Assembly: GCA_039720395.1 (NCBI GenBank)
Contig: CM077823.1
Location: 34,678,371-34,742,370, forward strand
Length of the DNA: 64,000 nucleotides
DNA from: Liquidambar formosana
Lineage: Eukaryota > Streptophyta > Magnoliopsida > Saxifragales > Altingiaceae
Direction: 5' to 3'
Positions 29,785-41,580 of the stretch are shown piece by piece. The notes beneath the pieces are model-generated. The model did no database searches. It saw only the letters and a list, made by a program, of their open reading frames with translations, and was not told the DNA's origin. The position numbers and the translations under genes were made by a program. Position 1 is the first letter of the stretch. Every line of letters starts with the position of its first letter.

Positions 29785-29968
29785 GGAGACCCTGGGTCAA
29801 CCTCACCCTTTTTATACTAATTAATTAATTAAAATGACAAATGGATAGCCTTGATTACCTTTCAAAACCTAATTAATATCCCCAAAAAAGGAGCAACTCC
29901 CAAATATAACTGGGAGTTAGAAAAAACTATATTTACAGAAAACTACATACACAAACAGACAAGAAAAC

Positions 29969-32900
29969 ATGAGCATTAGCACTTCTCTATGCTATCTCCT
30001 ATTTTTCATCTCTCTCATACCCAACTTCTCATCTTCTCAAATATTATTTCAGGTACATACAAGAAATAGTGTATATATATATATATATATATATTGTGTG
30101 TGTTTTTGTGAAACTATTGTTCCTATATGATTAAAAATAAAGGTTTATTTGACAGGGGTTCAACTGGGAATCATGGAAGAAGGAAGGGGGATGGTACAAC
30201 TTCTTGAAAAACTCCATTCCTGAACTGGCTACCTCTGGAATTACACATGTTTGTCTTCCTCAACCTGCTCAATCTGTTGGACCTGAAGGTATAAACTCTG
30301 TGAAGTCATCATGTTGCACACATAGAATCTGCCATGAAATTAATGATTGGATTTCTTTTGTTAAGCTTGAATGAATTTTTTAAATTCAGTAACTATAATT
30401 GTTTGTAGAGCTTCCTGATCTTAATTATGCTGTAGTAGACACACTTTCTTCTAATTAAGTTTTATTAGAAATTCAAACTATTTATGGTGTTATTGTATCG
30501 ATTTCGACCTAAGTTTGATGCAATGCAGTCTAGCTGTAGGATCAAATGATCAAATGAGATATATGTAGGAATATATATCGTAAGGGGCAATGTTCTACAT
30601 TCTCACACTACATATTAGTCTTGGCCAAAACGCATAGGTAATGTTGAAGTGGAGAAATTTCTTTGCAAAATTTCCTTTAAAGCTTTGTTTGGATCTTGGA
30701 AAGTAGGAGGAAAAGGAAAAGAAAATGCTTAAAGTTACTTTTTTAAAAATCCAAACGTGGGATGGAATTTAAAGTTGGTATTCTTGTTATCTTTTCATGA
30801 GTTGATGCTTATGAAGTAATTAAGTTTAGATTTATGAGATGATGATAATGATGGTGATCATCACAACAATATTTAAAATTAATTAATATAAAATTCCTGT
30901 ATGGCTTGATCATCACAACATCTTTCATTTGAAATCTTTGCCTTGATTCACATGCTTCAATGTATTTTTTTTCCCATCTCTCAAGGGTACATGCCAGGAA
31001 GGCTTTATGATCTCAACGCGTCGAAATATGGAAACCAAGATGAGTTAAAGTCACTGATAAATGCCTTCCATGGCAAGGGAATCCAATGCATTGCAGACAT
31101 AGTAATAAACCACAGAACTGCAGAAAGGAAAGATGGGAGAGGAATATATGCCATCTTCGAAGGAGGAACTCCAGATAATCGTCTCGATGGGGGCCATCCT
31201 TCATCTGTGGTGATGACACTCAATATGGGGATGGGACAGGAAATCCTGATAGTGGAGCCCCATTCGATCCTGCCCCAGACATCGACCACATAAACACAAG
31301 GGTCCAGAGAGAGCTGTCAGATTGGATGAATTGGCTAGAAACTGATATTGGTTTTGATGTATGGCGATTTGACTTTGCTAGGGGATATTCCCCTGCTTTT
31401 ACCAAGTTATATATGAAAAAAAATATGCCAAAAATTGCAGTCGGAGAAGTTTGGAATTCTCTTGCTTATGGAAGTGATGGAAAGCCAGAGTATGACCAGG
31501 ATGCTCATCGGCATGAGCTGGTGGATTGGGTAAAAGCTGCTGGTGGAGTTGTGACAGCCTTTGATTTTACAACTAAAGGGATTCTTCAAGCTGCGGTCAA
31601 AGGGGAGCTAGGAAGGATGAAGGACTCAAATGGACGGGCTCCAGGTCTGATTGGAATGTTGCCAAGAAATGCTGTGACTTTCATTGATAATCATGATACA
31701 GGTTCTACACAACAACTTTGGCCTTTCCCATCGGACAAAGTCATGCAGGGATATGTTTATATTCTCACTCATCCAGGGATCCCATCAATATTAAGTCCTA
31801 ATCCCTTGTTTCCTTTTACCTATCTTTTTCTTGCTAGATAACTAATATCATCATATTGTTGATTAAAGCCGTTTTAAGTACAAAAGTATGTCCAGAAAAG
31901 GGTCCTCGAATTCTCTAGTCCTGTGTTTGGAGTGGAGGATTTACAATTTGTTGACGGAAATTCTTCAACTGCCCGAAATATGGGAGAACAATTTCATTTT
32001 TTTATACGAGAAGTAACTCTCTAAAATATAAATTGACTATAAGATCACCATTCATATCAAATTGTGCAGCACTTCCATGACATTGGCAAAAGATGAATCA
32101 GAGCAGTTTGAGTTTTTTGGGAAACTTGTCAAGGATATGCTTTTCTCAAAGTATGGGTGTTGATGCCCAATATGTTGTTGGTTATCTTACTAGGCAACAT
32201 ATAAAAGGAAAGTAGCATTTATATTTAGAGTAAGCACTTGCTGTTAAGTGTTAATCTTTGAGCTCCTGCTTCTTTGCAAGTCTTTTGAGAAATGGGAAAA
32301 TACATGGTCTATAGAATTAGCAGGTCTAAGTCCAATCTTACCCAGGCTTTTGGAGTGTGGGTAAGATTCGACTTGGTTGTGTTAAGACTTAGATGTGGTA
32401 TATAAAGAGGGTTTCACGGCTCTAAAAGTTGTCTAGACTTTTGGAGTGTAGCGTGACTGCAAGTCTTCTGTAGTACTTCATTACCTCTATTCAGTCATAC
32501 CGATGCATGGTTCTATAACTTTTCTCCCTTTCCATCTTACCCATAGCAAAAAAGAATTTTGAAAAAAAAAAAGAAGGTCCCATTACCAAATATCAGCAAT
32601 GATAAACTCAGACAACGGATCCGTATTCATGAAAGGAAATTCTTCAGTCATGTTACTGTTGATTAGTGTATTCTTTTAAAATCAAATATGCCCATGTGGT
32701 CATGTTTGAACTAATTTATATCTTATCTTGTGACAGTTTTATGATCACTTCTTTGACTGGGGTCTGAAAGATGAGGTCTCTAAGCTCACAGCAATCAGGG
32801 AGAGGAACAAGATCAAACCCTGCAGTGCCTTGCGTATTCTAGCGCCTGATCCGGATCTCTACGTTGCCATGATAGATGAGAAAATCATTGCCAAGATTGG

Positions 32901-32994
32901 GTCAAGGTATGATGTTGGAAACCTTGTCCCTTCAGGCTTCAAAATTGCTACTTCTGGAAATGATTATGCTGTGTGGGGGGAGAAAAAAATGTAG
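29969..32994 (+). pseudogene. Alpha-amylase B (type 2), recently broken
   Basis: Exons by homology: 29,969-30,052, 30,156-30,288, 30,986-31,790, 32,737-32,994. Three faults. (1) A 1-bp deletion near 31,187 in the codons for LDWGPSF shifts the frame and leads to an early stop. (2) The exon 3 donor is changed: after CATCAATA the sequence is TTAAGT where all other copies have GTA, so intron 3 probably cannot be spliced normally. (3) The near-invariant Trp of HVWLP (exon 2) is Cys. There is also Val for Gly in FDGWRFD. TATA box TATATTTA at 29,928-29,935. Exon 4 is open, with one extra Gly codon near its end. It is almost identical to intact copy F, so the damage is young. Confidence 0.9.
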
Positions 32995-33530
32995 TGTTTT
33001 ATGATCATCTTTGAAATGTATGTGTAACAGAGTTTATGATTCAATTAGCAATATCTCTCTTATAAGTGATTCTGAAATCTTCAACAAAATTTATATGTTG
33101 AGTCATTATTGATGAAATAAAAGCTAAGACATCCAATCATTATAACAAGTTTTGTTCCTTTCCTTTTTGATAAGAGGAAATCCACAGTAAGCTTTTAGAG
33201 GTAGACCCCAAATTGGAAAACGTTGTGCATTGGACGGACCAGCTAGGTGCCTGGGTCCATGACCAAGGGTGGGCTTACTTGGTATGACTCTTCTATGGTT
33301 GTCTCTAATGTCATGGTCCTCAACGCGATTTCTTCCTAGAATGTCTTTGGTACGTGACGCCTCGCACATGGTTCCCTATTTATGCGTCTGGCATCTCGTA
33401 CTGTTAAAGGCCCCAACATTAATTGGTATGGAATGGTTGGCATTCAACCTATGAAGACTATATTGCCTTGTGAGTTGTGACCAACTAGTGAAATGTGAAT
33501 TGGATACAAATTTGTTGGAGAACTCACTTA

Positions 33531-33739
33531 GTGCCTGTTTGGATGAGATTCTGGGGGCCCAAAATCTCTTCTGATCGCCCATAATCACTTTTAAGAGTGT
33601 TTGGATAAAAAGTGAGAAAAGTGATTGTAAGCCCAAAAGAGATTTTGAGGCCAATTTACTCAAGCTGCCTCCCCCTTGATTCTGATTCAGCTTCTGATTC
33701 AACTTCTGATTCTACTCTGAAGCTATCCCAAACAGGCAC
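33531..33739. mobile_element. 209-bp MITE with TTA target duplication
   Basis: Terminal inverted repeats GTGCCTGTTTGG and CCAAACAGGCAC flanked by TTA on both sides (33,528-33,530; 33,740-33,742). The F-G spacer has the uninterrupted site (CTCACTTAGGCATG near 58,291), so this is an insertion that postdates the B-C/F-G duplication. The TTA duplication favours PIF/Harbinger. Confidence 0.85.
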
Positions 33740-35417
33740 TTAGACATGTTAGTTTGTTTAATTTGAAATTAAATAATTTAAAAAGTCTAATATAATATTG
33801 AAGGTACAATCTATTATCTTGAAATAACAAATTCAAGAAAATAATGATTATCATTACAAATAAGTATGGAAATTCAAAATAATGGTATTTCATAAAGTCC
33901 TTAGAATTGATTTTACAACAGCAACTATAGCAACTATAGTAATAACTTCAATATTTTAAAATATTCTAATTCAAAATGATGAATTTATGCCTTAAACCTT
34001 CTGTAAAATTTCTTGAATTATTTAATTTCGAATTAAACGTCCAAACAGACCCATACTTAATGACCCAAATTAGTGACTCAATTAATGAACGTCCCAAGCA
34101 CTAATAGAGTTTGGATTCTCACATCAAATATTTTGGACACATTTTTTATCAATTCAAAATAAATAAAAAATAAAAAAGCCCAACCTACCAAGTCGGTATA
34201 CCGGCCAGGATTGCTCACTTTTGACGCCCTTACTTTACAGTCTATCTTTTAATTATATTTTTTTTTCTTGGTGGGGCCATGGGGGACTAGGGAGAAGGAC
34301 CCCTCCAATTTAACAAAGACGCAAAAAGATGGACTCCTCCATCTAACAAATTCATCCATCTTAGCTAGATCAAAAATTCTGTGACCAAAGACTTTGAGGA
34401 AAAGTAGCTAACATGGTCACGTCTTCTAACATCTTTTGTACTCGAGAAAAACTTACAAAACGTGTGAAACGGGTGATGAATATTATGAGTTCAAGAGTTT
34501 GATTCTGACACGTAATTAAAATTGTAAAGCCAAATTGTAATTGGATGGGAATGATCATTCCTCTTGAGTTGGGAATGAATGCCTATTCCCGTCAAAGAGG
34601 AAATAAATTCTACAAAGGAATGATCATTTTATTCTTTTGGACTACCAAACAAATCACTTGGGATAATGCTTAGAATCACCAATCCGTTCCCTCCTTTATT
34701 CTCTCATAACAAACGCAATTTAGGCTATTTTTTATGTATGAATGGAAGTGGGAATAGAATGGTGATTCCATAATTTTTAAAAAATAAAGTCAACATTTGG
34801 TAGGCCTAAAGAATAGAATGTCGATTCCCTTGTCGGAGCCTATTTACTTCAAAAAAAGAATAATTATTTCTTCCCAAATTAAGAGAAATAGCCATATATT
34901 CCCACCTTTTAAAGAATATGACAAAGTGGTTTTAATCTCATCTTTTCCATTTCATTCCCACTCTTTACCAAACATTGGAATATAATAACCATTTCATCAA
35001 GGGTTTAATTTCTTTTGTGCCCTTATCATCTTGAATCCCAGCATTCAATTCTATTGGGCCAACCATACTCGAAAGCTCCCTAGGTAATTGACATTAATTC
35101 TTCAATTTGTTTTATTTAAGAACCTGTCTTGCAAAATCAATTTGTTTTATTTTATAAACTACACGAATGAATTTTTACACTCAAATTTCACAATACATTT
35201 AGACACCTCATTTGGAGTGAAATTCATCCAACTAATCGAAGCATGCTGAATTTTGACATTAAAAAAAAAAAAACTAAAACAAAAAAACTAAACTAGAAGT
35301 CAAAAATCACTAAATTGTATGTCCTACACAAAATAAATAGACGAAATATAGTAGAATTTTAAATTTACCCTTTTGGTCCTCAATTGTGATAAACAAAAAC
35401 CCGAGTATAATTTATAA

Positions 35418-35827
35418 GAAGGGGGCTATTGCCACCACATAAAGTACTTTAAACCCCCCATTAGTTTACATTTTTTAAGATTTTATAAAAAACATAAAAG
35501 ATTTTTATGAAAACTAATCATATTGTTTATTAGAAAATGTTGTTCGGAACAACTTTGTAGAATGAAGTTTTTCCAAAATCTATCATTTACACAGACTTTT
35601 TGGCCATTTACAATCTTTACTTCAGTTTCTATGAAAAATGGCTAAACAGTGTACTTAAATGACAAATTTTGGAAACAACTTCTTCTACAAAGCTGTCTGG
35701 AATGATGTTTTCTAATAAACTACGTGATTAGTTTTCGTAAAATTTTTTTTATATTTTTCATAAAACTTAAAAAATATAAATTAAGCGGGGGCTTAGAGTA
35801 TTTTATGTGGTGGCAATAGCTTGGCCC
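35418..35827. mobile_element. 410-bp foldback element with 9-bp target duplication (Mutator-like)
   Basis: The arms of about 200 bp are inverted repeats (left GGCTATTGCCACCACATAAA; right, reversed, AGCTATTGCCACCACATAAA). It is flanked by AATTTATAA at 35,409-35,417 and 35,828-35,836. The homologous D-E spacer (near 47,641) has a single AATTTATAA and no insert. The same insert is in the F-G spacer. Confidence 0.85.
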
Positions 35828-35980
35828 AATTTATAAACTTCTTATTTGCTTTGCCTTTTTTCTTTGTTGGGGAAGGGGAGACAATTCAAGATTGGCAAAT
35901 ATTTACACCTAGAACTATATTTGAGCACTTTATACACATAACAAAAATCTAAGAATGTTTTGGAGGCCCTACCTATCCGG

Positions 35981-36153
35981 ATTCGGATTTGGTGCAGTTG
36001 ACTACTTTTACTGTATGGTGCAGTAAATGTAGGATTGATGATAGGTGGGTAAGGAGGAGAAATGAAGGGCTGTTAGGCATTGGGCGTCAAATGCATCTCT
36101 CGAATTCGATCCTATAGTTACTACACCATGCAGTAAATGCACCAAATCCAAAT
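35981..36153. mobile_element. Small foldback element (shortened copy)
   Basis: Ends ATTCGGATTTGGTGC and GCACCAAATCCAAAT are inverted repeats, and CCCTACCTATCC occurs on both flanks. The D-E copy at 47,819-48,030 is longer and has a more complete hairpin, so this one has lost part of its centre. Confidence 0.6.
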
Positions 36154-36673
36154 CCCTACCTATCCCCTGCCTCCAACCATGGACGAGGCCAACTATTCCC
36201 AATCCTGAAAGGAGCAGTCAAACACCATTCATTACTTTCATTATACATTACTCTAATTTTCAATAGTGATGGTTATAAGCTTTTTACCCTCTTTTTAATT
36301 TTTCGGTTTGTGATAAAAATAACAAAAGATCGGATGTCTCTGAAGAGAACTAAAAATAGGAAAAGATGAAGTTTTATAAATTTCTTGTCACATTAACTTA
36401 ATAAAAAATAAATAAATCTAAATAATTAGTTAGTCTAAAGAGATAATGAGAAGTTAAACCTTAGACCTTCTTTCAACTTTTTAAGACGTAAATTCTCAGA
36501 TTTTCTTTAAACTTCTTGAGACGTAAATCTTAAGAATGAAAAAGTTAAACCTCAGACCCTCTTTCGACTTCTTGAGACATATATCCTCAGATTTTTTTTC
36601 GATTTCTTGAAACGTAAATCTTAAAAATCAATCATCCATCTCTAAAGCTTACTCTCAAAATGCAAATAAACCA

Positions 36674-37015
36674 TGGGGCTAGCTATCTAACCCCCTTAGC
36701 TATTTTAGCTAGCCAAATCATTTTTTTCCTTCTCTAATGGGTTAGCTATTTTAGCTATCGTTATTTCGGCTAGCTACATTTAGCTAGCGAATGTTTTTTA
36801 GCTAAACTATTTTAGTTAAAAAGGTTATATTTGTCCTCTCCATATGCATCATTCTCTTTTTATCTCTTCACCAATTGATTAAAAAAAGAAAGATTATTAA
36901 TAAAAATTTGAAATAGCTCAAATTAAAAAAATGTCACTTGGATAGCTAGCTAGCTATTTTAAAAAATGTCATTTTGCTAACTAAAGTAGCAAAAAAATAT
37001 TTAATACCCTTGGAG
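36674..37015. repeat. TAGCTA-rich MITE-like repeat
   Basis: Dense in TAGCTA and AGCTAGC words, such as GGGGCTAGCTATC at the left and GATAGCTAGCTAGCTATTTT toward the right, giving many possible hairpins. It probably is an old MITE. Copies lie in the D-E and F-G spacers. Ends are approximate. Confidence 0.45.
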
Positions 37016-37582
37016 ATGCTCTTAGTCCTTCCTCAAGCCTATGCATTCGATAAGTGAATAAACAGAGAGTCAGAGAATGAAACTCAAAACTTTCAATTTT
37101 TGAAACGTAACCCTTTGTTATGTCCACCACTCTTGTGGGTTTGTAAGATAATAATAAGAATAATAAAAACAATTGTGAATACAAATAGATGAGAAAAAAG
37201 ATACAAACTCAAATCAGAAGTTTCCTGAAAATTCCCCCACAATTCTCCCCTTGGACTTTTCCTTAACTATCGCTTGATTTTTCTCGTGTTTTTTTTTCTT
37301 CCTTGATGGCATTGTACCAGTCAATTTTGGGGGCTATTGCAGTCAAGTTTTCACGCCTTGATCTTATCAGTGCAGAAATATATAACAATATAACAAGAGT
37401 AGTCACAAAGGAGACCCTGGGTCAACTTCACTACTTTTGTAATTTATACTAATTAATTAAAATTACAAATAGATTAGCCTTTATTACCTTTCAAAACCTA
37501 ATTAATATCCCCAAATATGACTGGGAGTTAGAAAAACTATATATACACACACGAAACTACATATACAAACATACAAGAAAAC

Positions 37583-37678
37583 ATGAGCAGTACCACTTCT
37601 CTATGCTATCTCCTATTTTTCATCTCTCTCATACCCAACTTCACATCTTCTCAAATATTATTTCAGGTACATATAAGA

Positions 37679-37713
<35 letters not shown>

Positions 37714-40700
37714 GTGTTATTCTGCAACCATTGAATTCTATGTGATTAAAATAAAGGTTTCTTGACAGGGGTTCAACTGGGAATCATGGAAGAAGGAAGG
37801 GGGATGGTACAACTTCTTGAAAAACTCCATTCCTGAACTGTCCACCTCTGGAGTTACCCATGTTTGGCTTCCTCAACCTGCTCAGTCTGCTGCACCTGAA
37901 GGTATAAACCATGTGAAGTCATCCTGCTGTACACCTATACTCTGCCTTGAAATGATAGGGTTTCTCTTGTTAATCTTGCATGAATAATATAAACTATAAT
38001 TGTTTGTAGAGTTTTCTCGATCATCTTAATTCTGTTATAGTTAGACACGGTTTCTTCCAATTAAGCTGTATTAGTAATTCAAATTCAGTAACTATAGTTG
38101 CTTATGGTGTTATTGTATCTGATTTCTACCTGATTTTGATGCAATGCAGTCTAGCTGTATGATCAAATGATTATAAGTTTCTGGTGATATATATTTATAT
38201 GTAGACATGTACATCTATACAGCAATGTTCAGGTGCTTGACGGCACGCATATGTGTCGCTGATAGTGATTGTTCATATTTGTCACACTCTTGCGCGTGAT
38301 TGTCATGAACAGTTCTCATCAGCGTTGCACCCACTTGAACATTTCATATCATATAGGTTAAGTACACATAGTAAGTGGTACTTTTCTTTTTTTTTTTTTT
38401 TTTTTCTGTCTCATTATATTTTAGTCTTGGCCAAAATGCATTGGAAATGTTTAAGTGTTGAAATTTCTTTGCAAAATTTTCTTCAAGGCTCTGTTAGGAC
38501 CTCAGAAAGTAGGAGGGAAAGGAAAAGAAAATTCTTAAAATTGATTTAAAATGATTTGCTTTCTTTAGCATTTTCTTTTATGAGTTCCTTTTCTTTCCCT
38601 AGTTCTTCTCAAGATCCAAATATAGGCTAAAGGTCAAAGAAGAAATTTTGAAAATTTGAAGTTTGAATGCATTGAATGTTCAAAACTTTGAAAGTTCTTG
38701 TAATAAAAATAAAATTTAAAAATTTAAAAAATCCGTAACTTGGTCGCAATTCAAAATGTGTGATTCTTGTTATCTTTTCACTTGTTGCTGCTTATGAAGG
38801 GAGTACTTGAGTTCAGATTTATGAGATGATGGTGATCATTGCAACAATAATTTAAAAATGGGGACTTTGGCTACAAGTCTATAAAGTTGGACTTGTGCAG
38901 CCGTAAGTTTATCATAAAATGTTATGTTGCCAAAGGTTCCCCTTAAATATTTTCAAACAATATTACCCTTTCAAAAACGTCCCCCTTAGAAAGTTACATA
39001 TAATCAATGTAACTATTTTTTTTAATGCATAATTTTATATTCATCATGGGTCTTTTTACTAATTTTCCAAAAAAAACAAAAAAAAAAAAAAATCAATTAA
39101 ATCTGAGCAAACATCTACTTGTAACTAAAGTATATACTAAACTCACAGAAAAAAAGTTACATGAAAACAATTACTTTTAAGTTAATTGTGACTTAATTTT
39201 AGTCACAAAATATTTAAATTTTACAATTTTTTAATTTCAAACAAATTAATTTAACTGATTCAATAGTTGCATCTAATAAATTTAATAATTTTGTTTGGGG
39301 AATTGAACCCACATTAAAATAGTTACATGTTTATTTATTTTAAAACCAATACATGTAAATAAGTAATCAATTTAACTATTTTTTTTTATACATAATTTTA
39401 TTTTCATCAAGGGTCTTGTTTTGAAAGACTCGACGAATAGATTTCAAATATATTAATTTTATTGGAAGTCAATGTGTAGATCAAAAGTTATGTCCTTTTA
39501 AAATTTGAAAACAAAAAATAATATTTAAAAGTACACTTGACTTTATGCATTTACTACGGTTACAAAAATAAACTCATTTTACTTAAAAGTGAACTTATAG
39601 TTACATAAGTTGGCCGCATAGACCTATGCCTCCATAAGTCCTACAAAAGTAGACATTTTGCTAATTTCCCCCTTAAAATTAATATGTAATTCCTGTATGC
39701 CTTGACAGAGATTACCCATCTTTCATTTGAAATTTTTTCCTTGATCTCATGCTTCAATGCATTTTTTCCTTTATCTCTCAAGGGTACCTGCCAGGAAGGC
39801 TCTATGATCTCAACGCGTCAAGATATGGAAACCAAGATGAATTAAAGTCACTGATTAATGCCTTTCATGGCAAGGGAATCCAATGCATTGCAGACATAGT
39901 AATAAACCACAGAACTGCAGAAAGGCAAGATGAGAGAGGAATATATGCCATCTTCGAAGGAGGAACTCCGGATGATCGCCTCGACTGGGGGCCATCTTTT
40001 ATCTGCAGTGATGACACTAAATATTCTGATGGCACAGGGAATCCTGATAGTGGAGCCCCATATGATCCTGCTCCAGACGTTGACCACATAAACACACGGG
40101 TCCAAAGAGAGCTATCGGACTGGATGAATTGGCTAAAAAATGATATTGGGTTTGATGGATGGCGATTCGACTTTGCTAGGGGATATTCCCCTGCTTTTAC
40201 CAAGTTATATATGGAAAATACTATGCCAACATTTGCAGTAGGGGAAATTTGGAATCCACTTGCCTATGGAAGTGATGGAAAACCGGAGTACAACCAGGAT
40301 GCTCATCGGCAGAACATTTCGGACTGGGTAAAAGCTGCTGGTGGAGTTGTGACAGCATTTGATTTTACGACTAAAGGAATACTTCAAACTGCGGTCGAAG
40401 GGGAGCTAGGAAGGATGAAAGATTCAAATGGAAGGGCTCCAGGAATGATTGGGATGTTGCCAGGAAATGCTGTGACTTTCATAGATAATCATGATACACA
40501 ACAAAATTGGACATTCCCATCGGACAAAGTCATGCAGGGATATGTTTATATTCTCACTCATCCAGGGATCCCATCAATAGTAATTCCTAAATCCTCGTTT
40601 CTTTTTAGCTTTCTTTTTCTATTTAGATATTATTGACTAGAGCTGTTTTAAGTACCCAAAAATTATATCCAGAAAAGGGTTCTTGAATCCTCTAGTCCTG

Positions 40701-41580
40701 TGTTTGGAGTGGAGGATTTATAATTTGTTGACGACAAATTCTTCAACTGCCCAAAACGTGGAACAACTTCATTTGTTGTGCCAGAAGTATCACTAGAATA
40801 TAAACTGGCTAAAAGACCACCATTCATAACACAATGTGCAGCACTTCCATTACATTAGTCATAGAAATATCAGAGCACTTGGAGTTTTCGGCAAACTTGT
40901 CTAGGATCTGCTTTCTCAAATCACTGGTGTTGATGCCCAATATGTTGCCCAACACACGTTGGTTATCCTAGTAAGCAAAACATAGAAAAAAGGTAGCATT
41001 TATATTTAGATTTTTTTTTTTTTTTGATTAAGCAACATTTATTTTTAGAGTAAGCATTAAGTTTTAATGTTTGAACTCCTGCTCCTTTCCAAGTCTATAG
41101 TTGTAATGGTTTTGAGAAAAGGAGCAATGCATGCTATATGCAATTAGCAGGTCCAACTCCAATCTCCCATCACTATCGCATATCAGCGATGATAAACTCA
41201 AACAATGGATCATATTGATAGGAAATTCTTCCGTTATGTTACCGTTGATTAGTGTATTCTTAGAAAATCAAATCTGCCCGTAGGTTATACTTGGAACTCA
41301 TTTGTGTGTTATCATCTTGTGACAGTTTTATAACCACTTCTTTGACTGGGGTCTGAAAGACGAGATCTCTAAGCTCACTGCAATCAGAACAAGGAACGGG
41401 ATCAAACCCAGGAGTGCCTTGCGTATTCTAGCCTCCGATCCAGATCTCTACGTAGCCATGATAGACGAAAAAATCATTGCCAAGATTGGGTCAAGGTATG
41501 AGGTCGGAGACCTTGTCCCTCCAGGCTTCCAAATTGCTACTTCTGGAAATGATTATGCTGTATGGGAGAAAACAATGTAA
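37583..41580 (+). CDS. Alpha-amylase C (type 1), intact frame, active-site loop shortened
   Basis: Exons 37,583-37,666, 37,769-37,901, 39,783-40,579 and 41,326-41,580 give 422 aa. The signal peptide is as in A ([12 protein letters not shown]). Catalytic residues are kept: Asp 202 (GWRFD), Glu 227 (VGEIW), Asp 310 (NHD). A 9-bp in-frame deletion removes Gly-Ser-Thr directly after NHDT, where plant amylases normally read NHDTGSTQ. The loop next to the catalytic Asp is thus three residues shorter, which could lower or change activity. Exon 4 begins FYNHFFDWG in place of FYDHFFDWG. Intron 2 holds an 815-bp insertion. The polyadenylation signal is at 41,703. It is likely a secreted enzyme if expressed; function is less certain than for A and F. 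Confidence 0.88.
38858..39672. mobile_element. 815-bp insertion in intron 2 of copy C
   Basis: Copy A has a continuous site (AATAATTTAAAATTAATATG, about 26,750). Here TTAAAA is repeated on both sides (38,852-38,857; 39,673-39,678) of an 815-bp insert. The ends GGGGACTTTGGC and GCTAATTTCCCC are weak inverted repeats. No ORF. It is probably a non-autonomous DNA transposon; class not assigned. The same insert is in E and G. Confidence 0.7.

Larger units (their letters stand above)
28672..29968. other. Spacer A-B with promoter of copy B
   Basis: It holds the A 3' UTR, a foldback element (29,212-29,443) and the B promoter. It is closely related to the C-D and E-F spacers. No gene seen. Confidence 0.7.
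32995..37582. other. Spacer B-C with several MITE-like insertions
   Basis: Near-identical to the F-G spacer except for the MITE at 33,531. It contains the long-TIR element 35,418-35,827, a small foldback 35,981-36,153 and a TAGCTA-rich element 36,674-37,015. A stretch at about 34,530-34,985 with GGGAATGATCATTCC-type ends may be another MITE. No gene seen. The promoter of C follows the usual plan, with TATATATA at 37,538-37,545. Confidence 0.65.

Noticed and set aside
33269..33454. Conserved 61-aa open frame in spacers B-C and F-G
   Set aside because: Conservation is explained by recent duplication of the whole spacer; there are no domain or gene signals.
36674..37015. TAGCTA-rich region as a replication or matrix attachment site
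   Set aside because: The sequence is better explained as an old MITE-like repeat; there is no independent support for an origin or attachment role.
39749..39782. Extension of amylase exon 3 upstream of the acceptor as an alternative start
   Set aside because: The extra residues ([11 protein letters not shown]) come from the pyrimidine-rich end of intron 2; exons 1-2 with signal peptide and clean splice sites give the expected protein.
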